Virus record (IMG/VR): IMGVR_UViG_3300049927_000015
Location: 1-29,786 of that record
Reading direction: 5' to 3' (one strand)
Length of the DNA: 29,786 nucleotides
Source: a virus
Shown: in pieces, positions 8,186 through 15,804 of the stretch
How the letters are laid out: every line of letters begins with the position of its first letter
Position numbering within the stretch: position 1 is the first letter of the stretch
Made by a program: the position numbers and the translations under genes
The notes under the pieces: model-generated
What the model was told of the DNA's origin: nothing
Seen by the model: only the letters and a program-made list of their open reading frames with translations
Database searches by the model: none

Positions 8186-8749
8186 TCAATTCAATCCTGG
8201 TAGAAAATCCATCGGGTCAAACGTTACCTCGAAATGAAGATGATACCCCTCGGCCTGCCCCGTTTGTCCCATTCTACCTATGACCTGACCGCGTTCAACG
8301 ACTTCGCCTCTAGATACGTCGACCTCGCTTAGGTGCGCGTAAAAGGTGTATAGATAGATCGTTTTCCCGTCTGCTGACTTCATCCCTGTGTCGTGTTGGA
8401 TCTGCGCGCATCGCCCAAAGGTCTGGTTCAGAACTCGATTGTAGACGATGACAACCTTGCCGGGGGCGGAAGCAAAAATCAGCGCGTGAATCTTAGTCTT
8501 ATCCTTGGGCACAAGATCGATCCCAAGATGAATACTATCACCACCGCCAGTTGGGCCTTTCCGCAAATCATTACGCCAGCCATATCGGCTAGTGATTTGA
8601 TGATCCTTGATTGGCCAGTCGAGTGATAGACCTCCCATGACAGATATCGGCACCTCAACCATATGTTCGACAAGAATAGGTTGTGGGACCATTCGGTAGG
8701 TCTCGTGAGAACATGAAGCGAACAATACTAGCAGTATGAAGAATCTCAT
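8186..8749 (-). CDS. M23 family metallopeptidase with lipoprotein-like signal
   Basis: 187 residues. The C-terminal domain has the zinc site of LytM/M23 endopeptidases: HLGID (His74, Asp78), the catalytic His of YAHL (His139) and HLHFE (His170, His172). ITSRYGWR and GEVVERGQVIGRMGQTG complete the fold, so all key residues are present and the enzyme should be active. It would cut peptidoglycan cross-bridges or stem peptides. The N terminus is a short hydrophobic signal ending LFASC13, a weak lipobox (Phe at -3), so membrane anchoring as a lipoprotein is likely but not certain. It is the last gene of the antisense cassette. Roles in lysis, entry or superinfection exclusion are all possible. Confidence 0.9.
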   Translation of the reverse strand: MRFFILLVLFASCSHETYRMVPQPILVEHMVEVPISVMGGLSLDWPIKDHQITSRYGWRNDLRKGPTGGGDSIHLGIDLVPKDKTKIHALIFASAPGKVVIVYNRVLNQTFGRCAQIQHDTGMKSADGKTIYLYTFYAHLSEVDVSRGEVVERGQVIGRMGQTGQAEGYHLHFEVTFDPMDFLPGLN

Positions 8750-8789
8750 GGGTTGGAGTTTGGCCCCTGCATGAACGGGTGTCTAGCCT

Positions 8790-9029
8790 TCACTGTCCGT
8801 CCTTCGGAGTCTCAATGCGACGGCCAATCCACACCATTAGCTTCCCAAGGTTCAAGAATATTAGCGATACCGCTACCAAGTATGCTAGCCATACCCATAC
8901 AATAAACACCGATCCTTGTACCGGATTCCACGACCACCAAGGCCAGTTTAGTGTGCCGTCGAGTTTCTGGGCCACGATGTATATTTGAAAGATCATGGAA
9001 AGAGTGAACCAGAATGAAGATTTTTTCAT
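8790..9029 (-). CDS. two-helix membrane protein (holin-like candidate)
   Basis: 79 residues with a hydrophobic N-terminal segment (about 5-21) and a second long one (about 40-68, WVWLAYLVAVSLIFLNLG), separated by a Trp-rich loop, then a positively charged tail. The ATG shares a base with the TAA stop of the upstream gene (TAATG), and a GGAGG lies about 12 bases before it. An overlapping frame starting at 9039 was rejected because it is not hydrophobic in a patterned way. Size and topology fit a class II holin beside the M23 gene, but there is no sequence proof. Confidence 0.65.
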   Translation of the reverse strand: MKKSSFWFTLSMIFQIYIVAQKLDGTLNWPWWSWNPVQGSVFIVWVWLAYLVAVSLIFLNLGKLMVWIGRRIETPKDGQ

Positions 9030-9256
9030 TAAAACTCATTTACCTCCGAACGTATGGGTCGTTCTCTAGGGAGATAACCGATAGCGTTTCTAACCTGAGC
9101 CTCTAGTATTTCAGGGCCATATCCTGGTAAATATGGCGGCATAACTATACCAGCCATAAATCCAGTAGTAGTCCTGGATAGATATTCTTGACTCGAACAC
9201 CACTGAATTGCGCCTTTGACTGTTGCGATCTCAACCTTGATAGGATTATTGTTCAT
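9029..9256 (-). CDS. hypothetical protein of the antisense cassette
   Basis: 75 residues, no recognised domain. It has one Cys, a Pro-rich middle (MPPYLPGYGPEILEAQVRNA) and a mixed charged C terminus. It starts directly after the stop of the preceding minus-strand gene and ends in a TAATG coupling with the membrane protein gene, so all these genes are probably made from one mRNA. Confidence 0.55.
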   Translation of the reverse strand: MNNNPIKVEIATVKGAIQWCSSQEYLSRTTTGFMAGIVMPPYLPGYGPEILEAQVRNAIGYLPRERPIRSEVNEF

Positions 9257-9508
9257 TTAGTCCCCCTCATCCAATTTTTGCGCATATTCCGGTATTTCAT
9301 CGAACTTTAAATTACGCTCAGTTCCATCCATAGCCCAACATGTCGAACGATCAGCAAAGCCTCCAGACTCGACTATTGTATCAGCCTCTTCTTTAGTCGA
9401 TACGAATCCCACGGGAGAATACCCCATTGCCGCAAGATGCTGATTTTCCATAGGATCAATCCATAGACGACTAATCAAGAAAATGCTTTTGCCCTTTTCT
9501 ACCGTCAC
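9257..9508 (-). CDS. hypothetical acidic protein of the antisense cassette
   Basis: 83 residues from a GTG start overlapping the upstream stop (GTGA). The sequence has a short N-terminal beta-alpha pattern (KSIFLISRLWIDP) and an acidic C terminus (FDEIPEYAQKLDEGD). The FVSTKEEADTIVESGGF segment looks like an alpha-beta motif of a small globular protein. No family recognised. Confidence 0.55.
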   Translation of the reverse strand: MTVEKGKSIFLISRLWIDPMENQHLAAMGYSPVGFVSTKEEADTIVESGGFADRSTCWAMDGTERNLKFDEIPEYAQKLDEGD

Positions 9509-9678
9509 TGTTCGCCTTCCTTTCTTGTATCCATCTTCTCTCGCCGCTTCATCTCATCATCATAAATGGCATCTTCTATGACCTCCGCCGTCAGTACGGC
9601 AACCGTCTTGTTGTCCCGGATGGCCATGATCTTGAAGGCTCGCCATTTGTCTGGCGCGACGTCTATTTCGATGTTCAT
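9505..9678 (-). CDS. small hypothetical protein, first gene of the antisense cassette
   Basis: A 57-residue ORF. Its ATG follows a GAGGTGG Shine-Dalgarno and a good sigma70 promoter, and its stop overlaps the next gene (GTGA). The N-terminal half looks like a beta-strand/helix unit (MNIEIDVAPDKWRAFKIMAI); the C-terminal half is strongly charged and helical (DDEMKRREKMDTRKEGEQ). Function unknown. It is the promoter-proximal gene, which is often where a cassette's regulator sits, but no HTH is evident. Confidence 0.6.
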   Translation of the reverse strand: MNIEIDVAPDKWRAFKIMAIRDNKTVAVLTAEVIEDAIYDDEMKRREKMDTRKEGEQ

Positions 9679-9696
9679 TCACCCACCTCTAAAATC

Positions 9697-9725
9697 ACAA
9701 TATCGCAATCATTTCGCATTGTCAA
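9697..9725 (-). promoter_or_regulatory. sigma70-type promoter of the antisense cassette
   Basis: Read on the minus strand: -35 TTGACA (9725-9720, six of six), 17-base spacer, -10 TATTGT (9702-9697, four of six). The transcript would start about 10 bases upstream of the GAGGTGG Shine-Dalgarno of the 9678 gene. This gives the five minus-strand genes independent, probably host-polymerase-driven expression. Confidence 0.75.
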
Positions 9726-9757
9726 TACGAATACTAACTATGCGAACACTGCGAAAA
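9701..9757. promoter_or_regulatory. operator-like cluster of TCGCA half-sites
   Basis: Four related half-sites occur within 57 bases: TATCGCAA (9701-9708), TTCGCAT (9713-9719), ATGCGAA (9740-9746) and CTGCGAAA (9749-9756). The middle two form a perfect 7-base inverted repeat with a 20-base spacer. Two sites lie in the spacer of the antisense promoter and two just upstream of its -35, as expected for a repressor or activator site. The binding protein is unknown. The rest of the 131-base gap up to the protease gene shows no clear plus-strand promoter. Confidence 0.5.
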
Positions 9758-9809
9758 CTGAATCACTCAAAATAGAGACAGTATGTGCCCATAGACCTAG
9801 TATGGTGAT

Positions 9810-11123
9810 ATGGAAAAAAGCCTTGAAAAAATCGGCAAGTTTCAAGTCAAACAGATCGGTGATCCTGCTGATCGAGTTCTAAGGTTTCTAGGAACCGACG
9901 AAACCGAAGACCGTGATCACGATATCATCAAGGCCGACGGGTGGAAGTTTGAGAATTATCTCAAGAACCCTGTGTTCCTTCCTTTCCATAATTCATGGAC
10001 AGTACCTGCTGCGAAATGTGTAGGGATCACTCGTGGTTCTGGTATGGCTGGGGTATCGTTCGATATCAAGTTCGCTAGTATTGAAGATCTTTGTACGAAC
10101 CCGGACACTCCGTCTCAGGAGGCGCTTCTAGCGGACACGCTATATAACGCCTACATGAACGGATTCATGTCCGCCGTGTCTATTGGATTCATTGTTCTGG
10201 AATCCGAGGAAAACGATTCGGGTGAGAACAAGGATCTTCCTTCGTGGCAACGCGGACGGATTTTCACTTCTCAGGAAATGATCGAGCTTTCAGCCGTAGC
10301 AATTCCAGCCAATCCTAACGCGCTGATTCAGGCTCGGTCGTTTAAAGGCTGGAAGGCTGGTCAGTTCGATATCCTCAAGACCATTCTCTCGCCTGCCAAG
10401 AAAATCAAAGGCGCTATTGCTTACAAGAAGTTCCCACTCGCTGACAAGGATTCGGCTTGGGACGGCGCTACCGTAGTCAAGGAAGCTGATGTCGACGATC
10501 TCAAGGTAGTTTGCGCCTGGTTTGATTCGGACAACGCCGAGGATAAAGGCGCATACAAACTCCCGCATCACCTCGGGTCTGCTGACGGTCATAAGACCGT
10601 ATGGGCTGGCGTCAAAGCGGCTATGGGCGCACTTCTTGGCGCTCGTGGCGGAGTCGGTATCCCTGAGGGTGATAAAGAGAAAGTGCACGCGCATTTGTCC
10701 AAACACTACAAGGAGTTCGACGAGGAAGCGCCGGAACTCAAATCGTATTCTGCGACCGAACTCAAAGCAATGTTTCCTGCGGAGGAACTAGATATGAAAG
10801 CTGACGAAGTAACCAAAGCCATCACGGACGCCGTCGCGCCTCTTTTGAAGAGAATCCAAGCATTTGAACTTTCCCAGAAAGCTGGTGCGAAACACTCAGC
10901 TGTCACGCTGGAAAAGATGCAGACGGCTATGGATCACATCCAGAGGGGATACGCCACCCTGAAGGATCTCATGGACGGCGACGGTGAGGAGCCGGGTGGC
11001 CAGAATCCCAGCGAGACCGACCCCGGTATCGACAACGAGAGCGGGCAGGAAGGTAATGCCGCCGACAAGAGTTTCGGGATTGATCTTTCGAAGATCAACC
11101 TGGACGCAATGCTGAGTGCTTAG
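9810..11123 (+). CDS. HK97-type prohead protease with long C-terminal extension
   Basis: 437 residues. Residues 1-185 match the phage prohead protease (S78/U35) family: RFLGTDETEDRDHDII, FLPFHNSW with the candidate catalytic His60, NGFMSAVSIGF with the candidate Ser, and the family hallmark IELSAVAIPANPNAL. Residues about 195-312 form a second conserved unit (AYKKFPLADKDSAWDG, YKLPHHLGSADG, GARGGVGIPEGDKEKVHAHL), known from extended prohead proteases and related head proteins. The remainder is helical and acidic and may act as a scaffold that is cleaved during maturation; the capsid N terminus is also helical. The Shine-Dalgarno is weak (GGTGAT). Confidence 0.9.
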   Translation: MEKSLEKIGKFQVKQIGDPADRVLRFLGTDETEDRDHDIIKADGWKFENYLKNPVFLPFHNSWTVPAAKCVGITRGSGMAGVSFDIKFASIEDLCTNPDTPSQEALLADTLYNAYMNGFMSAVSIGFIVLESEENDSGENKDLPSWQRGRIFTSQEMIELSAVAIPANPNALIQARSFKGWKAGQFDILKTILSPAKKIKGAIAYKKFPLADKDSAWDGATVVKEADVDDLKVVCAWFDSDNAEDKGAYKLPHHLGSADGHKTVWAGVKAAMGALLGARGGVGIPEGDKEKVHAHLSKHYKEFDEEAPELKSYSATELKAMFPAEELDMKADEVTKAITDAVAPLLKRIQAFELSQKAGAKHSAVTLEKMQTAMDHIQRGYATLKDLMDGDGEEPGGQNPSETDPGIDNESGQEGNAADKSFGIDLSKINLDAMLSA

Positions 11124-11157
11124 TCTGCGCGAGCAGAGAAATAGACAGGAGGTCTAT
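11124..11157 (+). promoter_or_regulatory. capsid mRNA leader with tandem hairpins and looped Shine-Dalgarno
   Basis: Directly after the protease stop come two small hairpins. The first is TCTGC-GCGA-GCAGA (11124-11137), closed by a GNRA tetraloop. The second is ATAGAC-AGGAG-GTCTAT (11141-11157), whose five-base loop is the Shine-Dalgarno of the capsid gene (ATG at 11162). The structure could present the ribosome site and protect the capsid mRNA, or gate its translation. Confidence 0.6.
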
Positions 11158-11161
11158 CGTT

Positions 11162-12418
11162 ATGACTGAACAGGAAAAACTGGAAGCGCTGCTCGCCAAA
11201 ACCGCAAAGGAAGCTGGTGAGGCCGCGACCAAAGCTGCCAATGAGGCGCTTGATAAACGCATGGCCGGAACCGTCGATACTAGTATCGGCGAAACGATCA
11301 TGGGGAAGACTGTTAGTGGTACTTCAGCCACCTCGGGACAGCAGGTTGTCACTTGGCAGCCTGATACGGTGCCCAAGGGTATCACTGCCGCCCGATGGAT
11401 CAAGACTCTTGCTCTTGGAAATGGCAACATGGTTATTGGCGAATCGAAAGCCAAGAGCATGTATCCCCATGATAAGTTTTTGGCTCACAACTACGTGGAG
11501 CAGAAGGCTCTTAGCGCAACCATTCCTGACGCGGGCGGGTTTACCGTTCCTCAGGTGCTGGCTTCGGAAATCATCATGCCTTTGTACACTCTTATTGGCG
11601 TAACCAAGCTTGGTGGTCGTCGGGTTCCTCTCGTCAATGGTAACATGACGATTCCCCGTATCAATACCGCTACCACGGTCGGATGGATCGGAGAGAATGC
11701 CCCGGCTGGCGTGAGCCAGGAAGTGATTGGCGATACCAAGTTGAACGTCAAGAAACTGGGAGTTATCACTCCGGTCTCAAACGATCTTCTCCGGTCTGCT
11801 GACATTGCCGCTGACCAGTGGGTTCTGGACGATATCCGCAACCAGATGTACGTCGAGATGGATCGCGCCATGCTGTACGGTACTAACACTTCGTTCACGC
11901 CTGGCGGTTTGAATGCGCTTCTCCCTGCGGCTCAGATTCAGGGTTCGACTTCTACGGCCTTGACCACGACTCTGATTACTCAGTTGTATGGCGCCCTTCG
12001 TCAGGCCAACGTGCAGTTCATCAGCCCCGGAATCATCATGAACGCCACCATGGAATCGTACCTGATGAACCTCGTAACCTCGACTGGCGCGTTCCTCTTC
12101 TACGCCGAGATGGTCGAGCGCGGTACGGTTCGCGGCATCCCCTACGCCGTCTCCAACAACTGTACGTTTACCGACACCGGAACGTATTCGACCTCTAGCG
12201 TCCAGTTCTGGATTGGTGACTGGTCGGAGTTCATCGTGGGTACTCAGGGCGACCTGATGGTAGAGACTAGCCGGGACGGGTCCTATGAGTCCGGTGGCAC
12301 GACCTACTCCGCTTTGTCCAGAGACCAGACGATCATCCGCGTATTGTCGCTCCAGGACTACGCCGTTCGTCACACCGCTTCGTTTATCGGATACACCGCC
12401 AAATTGGCCACGAGCTAG
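11162..12418 (+). CDS. major capsid protein, HK97 fold
   Basis: 418 residues, the usual size of HK97-type capsids that carry an N-terminal delta domain (residues 1 to about 105, charged helices then linker) removed by the upstream protease. The mature part starts near KALSATIPDAGGFTVPQVLASEII and has the family pattern of N-arm, then GWIGENAPAGVSQEVIGDT, PVSNDLLRSA, DIRNQMYVEMDRAMLYGT, the GGLNAL glycine turn, a P-loop with GIIMNATMESYLM and a C-terminal strand set. A strong AGGAGGT box precedes the ATG. It is the shell protein and should be among the most abundant products of the phage. Confidence 0.96.
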   Translation: MTEQEKLEALLAKTAKEAGEAATKAANEALDKRMAGTVDTSIGETIMGKTVSGTSATSGQQVVTWQPDTVPKGITAARWIKTLALGNGNMVIGESKAKSMYPHDKFLAHNYVEQKALSATIPDAGGFTVPQVLASEIIMPLYTLIGVTKLGGRRVPLVNGNMTIPRINTATTVGWIGENAPAGVSQEVIGDTKLNVKKLGVITPVSNDLLRSADIAADQWVLDDIRNQMYVEMDRAMLYGTNTSFTPGGLNALLPAAQIQGSTSTALTTTLITQLYGALRQANVQFISPGIIMNATMESYLMNLVTSTGAFLFYAEMVERGTVRGIPYAVSNNCTFTDTGTYSTSSVQFWIGDWSEFIVGTQGDLMVETSRDGSYESGGTTYSALSRDQTIIRVLSLQDYAVRHTASFIGYTAKLATS

Positions 12419-12442
12419 CCGAGAGGCAAGGAGAAAGAGACT

Positions 12443-12898
12443 ATGTATTCCAGCTTCCTTGAACGGACTAGCGCCGTTCAGACTATTCTTCCGGTCATCA
12501 CCATCAGTAACGCCACCGTTACTGGCGTGGCCGTTGATCGCACCGGGTACCTCTCGTGTGGCGTTGAATACACCGCCGGGGTTTGCCCATCGTTGCCTAC
12601 CGGGTTCACCGTGGCCCTTGTTGTCAGGGACTGCCTTACCTCCAACGGCACCTTTGCCGATTACGCTACCATTCCGACGTTTGGCACTGCTGGCGGTCTC
12701 TCTGCCGCTTCTACCGTGAAGTATCAGAACGTAGACCTTCGCGGTGCTAAGCGCTGGATTCTGGTTTCGGAGACGCTGACCTTTACTGGGGGTTCGTCGC
12801 CTTCCCAGATCGGTGGCGTGAACTTCATCTTCGGGGATGCTAGCAATGAGCCTCCCGTTCAGACCGGGACTAATACAGGCGTACTTCCGACCCAGTAA
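12443..12898 (+). CDS. putative head decoration protein
   Basis: 151 residues, beta-rich and uncharged, with an AAGGAG Shine-Dalgarno. VDRTGYLSCGVEYTAGV, VALVVRDCLTSNGTFADYA and RGAKRWILVSETLTF give the strand pattern of virion surface proteins commonly encoded right after capsid genes. It is co-transcribed with the capsid and ends at a strong terminator, which would give it near-capsid levels, as a decoration protein needs. The name is inferred from position and composition. Confidence 0.65.
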   Translation: MYSSFLERTSAVQTILPVITISNATVTGVAVDRTGYLSCGVEYTAGVCPSLPTGFTVALVVRDCLTSNGTFADYATIPTFGTAGGLSAASTVKYQNVDLRGAKRWILVSETLTFTGGSSPSQIGGVNFIFGDASNEPPVQTGTNTGVLPTQ

Positions 12899-12917
12899 CA
12901 ACTAGTCGGTATCGTGG

Positions 12918-12948
12918 GGCCACGGGTCAAAAGCTCGTGGCCTTTTTT
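12918..12948 (+). terminator. intrinsic terminator after capsid and decoration genes
   Basis: GGCCACG pairs with CGTGGCC (12918-12924 with 12936-12942), extended by wobble pairs, and is followed by TTTTTT (12943-12948). The next gene starts only 15 bases later with no visible promoter, so read-through must supply the connector genes. Confidence 0.9.
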
Positions 12949-12962
12949 GCAAAGAGGAGAAC

Positions 12963-13646
12963 ATGGCGAGTATCGGACTGACGACGGTTGCGGATTGTAA
13001 AACTCTACTCCAGATTCCGTCGGGTGATACTTCTCAGGATTCCCTTCTGACGTTGCTTATCAAAAGTGTGTCGAAAGAAATCGAGACATTCCTTTCTCGT
13101 AAACTTGGACAGGACGATTATCTTCAGACCTTGGCTGCAAACAACCGTCAGATCCTACAGCTCTATCAGTGGCCGACTAACACCGTCACTTTCGTCAAGG
13201 AAAGTGGCGTTACTCTAGTGGCTGGGCAAGACTATTTAACGTTGTCCCAGTATCTTGAGGCCGGACAGATCTATCGAGGTAGCGGATGGGTCGGTCCGGC
13301 TTGGGTTCGAGGGCTAACCGCCGATCCTTATGCCGGTCAGCTTATTTTCGAGGTGAGTTACAATTCTGGGTATCTACTGCCAGGCGACCCCGCCCCAATG
13401 GGATGGGCTGGCGAGGATCTACCGTCCGATATTCAGCTCTGCGCCATGCAAATGGTGTCCAAGGTTTACGGGCTTTCGATATCTGGCAACCTCGGTGAAA
13501 ACCTCGCATCTATTAAGGAAGGTGGATTGGCATATTCCTTCGATAATCCGGCAAAGATTCCTTCTGACTTGTTTGGAGTGGTTGCCGGAATGCCTATTCA
13601 GTTCGCTTCGTTCCTGACGCCTTATCGAAGGTGGGCAGTAGCATGA
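12963..13646 (+). CDS. head-tail connector protein (gp6/gp15-like)
   Basis: 227 residues, mainly helical at the N terminus (LTTVADCKTLLQIP, DSLLTLLIKSVSKEIETFLSRKL) followed by a beta region (TVTFVKESGVTLVAGQDYL, LIFEVSYNSGYLLPGD) and a helical LPSDIQLCAMQMVSKVY segment. This is the layout of the first head-completion adaptor that binds under the portal in HK97- and SPP1-type phages. GAGGAG lies just upstream of the ATG. It is the first gene after the capsid terminator. Confidence 0.82.
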   Translation: MASIGLTTVADCKTLLQIPSGDTSQDSLLTLLIKSVSKEIETFLSRKLGQDDYLQTLAANNRQILQLYQWPTNTVTFVKESGVTLVAGQDYLTLSQYLEAGQIYRGSGWVGPAWVRGLTADPYAGQLIFEVSYNSGYLLPGDPAPMGWAGEDLPSDIQLCAMQMVSKVYGLSISGNLGENLASIKEGGLAYSFDNPAKIPSDLFGVVAGMPIQFASFLTPYRRWAVA

Positions 13647-13978
13647 TCCTTACTACAACCATCGAGATCTATAGTCGGAACAAACGTCAGGACGCGAACA
13701 ATGAGGGGATACCTCAGTTCACTTATGATCTATTCCTTATCTCTCGCGCCAGCGTACAGCCCTTGTCTTTGTCCGAGGCGAAACTTGACCAATGGGGCCT
13801 GACAACTATCGGTGCCGATGCGAAGCATATCTTCATCCCGGGGGTAGTCAAGCTCGGTCAGTCGTGGCTTATCAAGGATCTTGGGACGTCGGAACGGTAC
13901 GAACTTCGTGGAACTAATCCGTGGATTAGGCATACAGAGATTATTGCCGAGCCATACCAGGGAGGCGAGCCGGTATGA
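13643..13978 (+). CDS. head closure (stopper) protein candidate
   Basis: 111 residues from the ATG overlapping the previous stop (ATGA); an upstream in-frame ATG at 13631 has no support. The sequence is beta-rich (ILTTTIEIYSRNK, AKHIFIPGVVKLGQSWLIKD, SERYELRGTNPW). Size and position, second of four connector genes, fit the SPP1 gp16/HK97 gp9-like stopper that plugs the portal after packaging. The family call comes from synteny more than from a motif. Confidence 0.65.
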   Translation: MILTTTIEIYSRNKRQDANNEGIPQFTYDLFLISRASVQPLSLSEAKLDQWGLTTIGADAKHIFIPGVVKLGQSWLIKDLGTSERYELRGTNPWIRHTEIIAEPYQGGEPV

Positions 13979-14454
13979 GCGACATCGCTGTCCAACTAGA
14001 AGTTGCATCAAAAAGAATCAACCTCTTCGGCAAACAGACTGAAGATAAGCTCTCAAAAGCTATGGTCAGAGGCGCTTTGATGATCGTGAGAGATGCGAAA
14101 ATCAATGCCCCAAAAGACCGTGGGACTCTTGCCAACTCTATCCTGACAACTCCGATAGAACATGAGGCTGGCGTTCTGGCTATTCGTATGGGGCCTACCG
14201 TTGCCTATGGCGCTATGGTTGAGAACGGAACGGTCCCGCATACCAATCCTCAAGGCTCGGAGGATTTTGTCGCAAACATGGAACTTTGGGGGCGACGGAA
14301 GGGAATGGACGATGACGAGATTCGAGCTATCATAGAACATATTCGCAAACACGGAACTAAACCTCACCCGTATCTAGGCCCAGCGTTCTACTCGAACATA
14401 TCTGCCATCAAAAGAGATATGGAAGAAGCCGTGAAGCAGGGGGGTGAGGCGTGA
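13975..14454 (+). CDS. tail completion/neck protein, HK97 gp10-like
   Basis: 159 residues, starting with an ATGA overlap. The pattern ALMIVRDAKINAPKDRGTLANSI, followed by VAYGAMVENGT and the late KPHPYLGPAFYSN, is the signature of the HK97_gp10 family: an N-terminal helix, a GTL turn, a YGxxVExGT strand and a P-x-L/F-P-A end. These proteins join the tail to the head or cap the tail tube. The next gene overlaps by GTGA. Confidence 0.88.
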   Translation: MSDIAVQLEVASKRINLFGKQTEDKLSKAMVRGALMIVRDAKINAPKDRGTLANSILTTPIEHEAGVLAIRMGPTVAYGAMVENGTVPHTNPQGSEDFVANMELWGRRKGMDDDEIRAIIEHIRKHGTKPHPYLGPAFYSNISAIKRDMEEAVKQGGEA

Positions 14455-14831
14455 ATATTATTGGATGGCTTTATGGTCAATTCATCGGCGACACCGCATT
14501 GGTCACGGCCCTAGGCGGGTCCGACCAGATTGTCAGGGCCTACCCGAACACAATTGATACATTGCCTATTATGGCGTTCCTTGAGGCTAACAATCGCGAT
14601 GAATCGTTCTACGAAAACAGGCCTCTCGGTGCTAGTGAGGCTGTTGATATCCATGTGTTCACGAAATTTGATACTCCGACTACGACCATTTCTGACTTGA
14701 TAAGTGCCAAGATGTCAGACCTGTTGTTCACGCGTGATTATCAGGCGGACCAAGACGATCCGAGTACGAAGGTCAGGCATAAGGTAATGAAGTTTTCCAG
14801 GGACAATATTGTCCAACAAGATTTAGCATAG
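14451..14831 (+). CDS. tail terminator protein candidate (DUF3168/gp11-like)
   Basis: 126 residues from a GTG overlapping the previous stop. It has the alpha-beta plan of tail terminators: helix IGWLYGQFIGDTALVTALGG, strand DTLPIMAFLE, strand EAVDIHVFTKF, helix ISDLISAKMSDLLF and strands RHKVMKF. Tail terminators form the ring that stops tail-tube growth and docks to the connector. Its position between the gp10-like gene and the tail-tube gene supports this. Confidence 0.75.
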   Translation: MNIIGWLYGQFIGDTALVTALGGSDQIVRAYPNTIDTLPIMAFLEANNRDESFYENRPLGASEAVDIHVFTKFDTPTTTISDLISAKMSDLLFTRDYQADQDDPSTKVRHKVMKFSRDNIVQQDLA

Positions 14832-14843
14832 GAGGCTCATAAG

Positions 14844-15800
14844 ATGAGTACGCCAGCAGCCGGTGTAATCGGCCTTTCCAATATTTACGCGTGGCCGTTG
14901 ACCACCGATCCCACTTCGGGAACTCCAACTTATGGAGCCGCATTCGCGGTGCCCGGCGTTGCCGAGTTCAACTTCGATCCGAAGTCGAGTCAGACTCCGT
15001 ATTTCGCAGACAACACGTTGACCGCCGTAGGTTCGACTACCGGGTTTCGGACGTTGTCGGCAAAGTTCTACGATATGGACCCGTCGATTCTCTCAACGTT
15101 CCTTGGTGAGACCTATGCTGTAGGCCAGGTACTCGACCAGGGGTCGGACGTATCGCCGTACTTTGCCATCGCGGGCAAGGTGCTTCGAAACGGCGTTGCT
15201 ACGAATCAGTACGTCGTGTTTTACAAAGTCCAGCTGATGAAACCCAAGTCGGATTGGAAAACCAAGGCCGATAAGATTACCTTCGTTGAAGTCCAACTTG
15301 ATGGCGCGACCATCGCGCTGACTTGCAATGGGTACTACTGGCTCTCGCAACGGTCTGACGACTCCAATGGTAGCGCCGCCGCATTGTCGGCGTGGTTTAC
15401 TACCGTTCAGTTACCGGCTATCGATAACTCGGCGCTCTCGGTTGTGTTTACCGCCGGGGTCACCACGAAGACCGTATTGGCCACTTTCAGCAAGGCGTCG
15501 ACTTCTGGTGCTATCGTATTCACTATGGCCAACTCGGCTACGCTTACCAATCTTGCCGCCGAGGTTTTGTTTGTCAACGCAACCACTGCTAGCGTAGGCA
15601 CCGGAGTGCCTGCCACGTGGACTCTTTCGACTCCTGGAGCGGGGTTCTCGAATAATACCATTGTGTTCACCGGAACTCTCGGGGCTGGCGCTGTGGCTAC
15701 TGACAAGGTAACGGCGGCTATTCGGGCGAGTTCGACGGTCCAGGACAATAACGGAACTAGCGTTACCGCCGTCGGTAAGGGGTTCCTAACTCTCGCATAA
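14844..15800 (+). CDS. major tail (tube) protein with C-terminal extra domain
   Basis: 318 residues with a GGAGG Shine-Dalgarno. Residues 1 to about 180 are tube-like: GVIGLSNIYAWPL, FNFDPKSSQTPYFADN, TTGFRTLSAKFYDMDPSIL, KVLRNGVATNQYVVFYKVQLM, KITFVEVQLDGATI. The rest (about 190-318) is a Ser/Thr/Ala/Val-rich beta domain (VTTKTVLATFSKASTSG, SFSNN-like turns) of the Ig-like or big-domain type that decorates many siphophage tails. Its tube part stacks into the tail around the tape measure. A large two-tier terminator follows. Confidence 0.85.
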   Translation: MSTPAAGVIGLSNIYAWPLTTDPTSGTPTYGAAFAVPGVAEFNFDPKSSQTPYFADNTLTAVGSTTGFRTLSAKFYDMDPSILSTFLGETYAVGQVLDQGSDVSPYFAIAGKVLRNGVATNQYVVFYKVQLMKPKSDWKTKADKITFVEVQLDGATIALTCNGYYWLSQRSDDSNGSAAALSAWFTTVQLPAIDNSALSVVFTAGVTTKTVLATFSKASTSGAIVFTMANSATLTNLAAEVLFVNATTASVGTGVPATWTLSTPGAGFSNNTIVFTGTLGAGAVATDKVTAAIRASSTVQDNNGTSVTAVGKGFLTLA

Positions 15801-15804
15801 TACT

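Noticed and set aside
8812-9039. Alternative minus ORF in the antisense cassette
   Set aside because: It overlaps the membrane protein in another frame, has a very short SD spacing and lacks the TAATG coupling.
9566-9775. Plus-strand ORF over the start of the antisense cassette
   Set aside because: It crosses the promoter and operator-like sites and is the reverse of a well-started minus gene.
11777-12901. 374-residue open frame antisense to the capsid and decoration genes
   Set aside because: It mirrors strongly coding plus-strand DNA, has Arg/Gly-rich random-looking composition, no Shine-Dalgarno and crosses a terminator.
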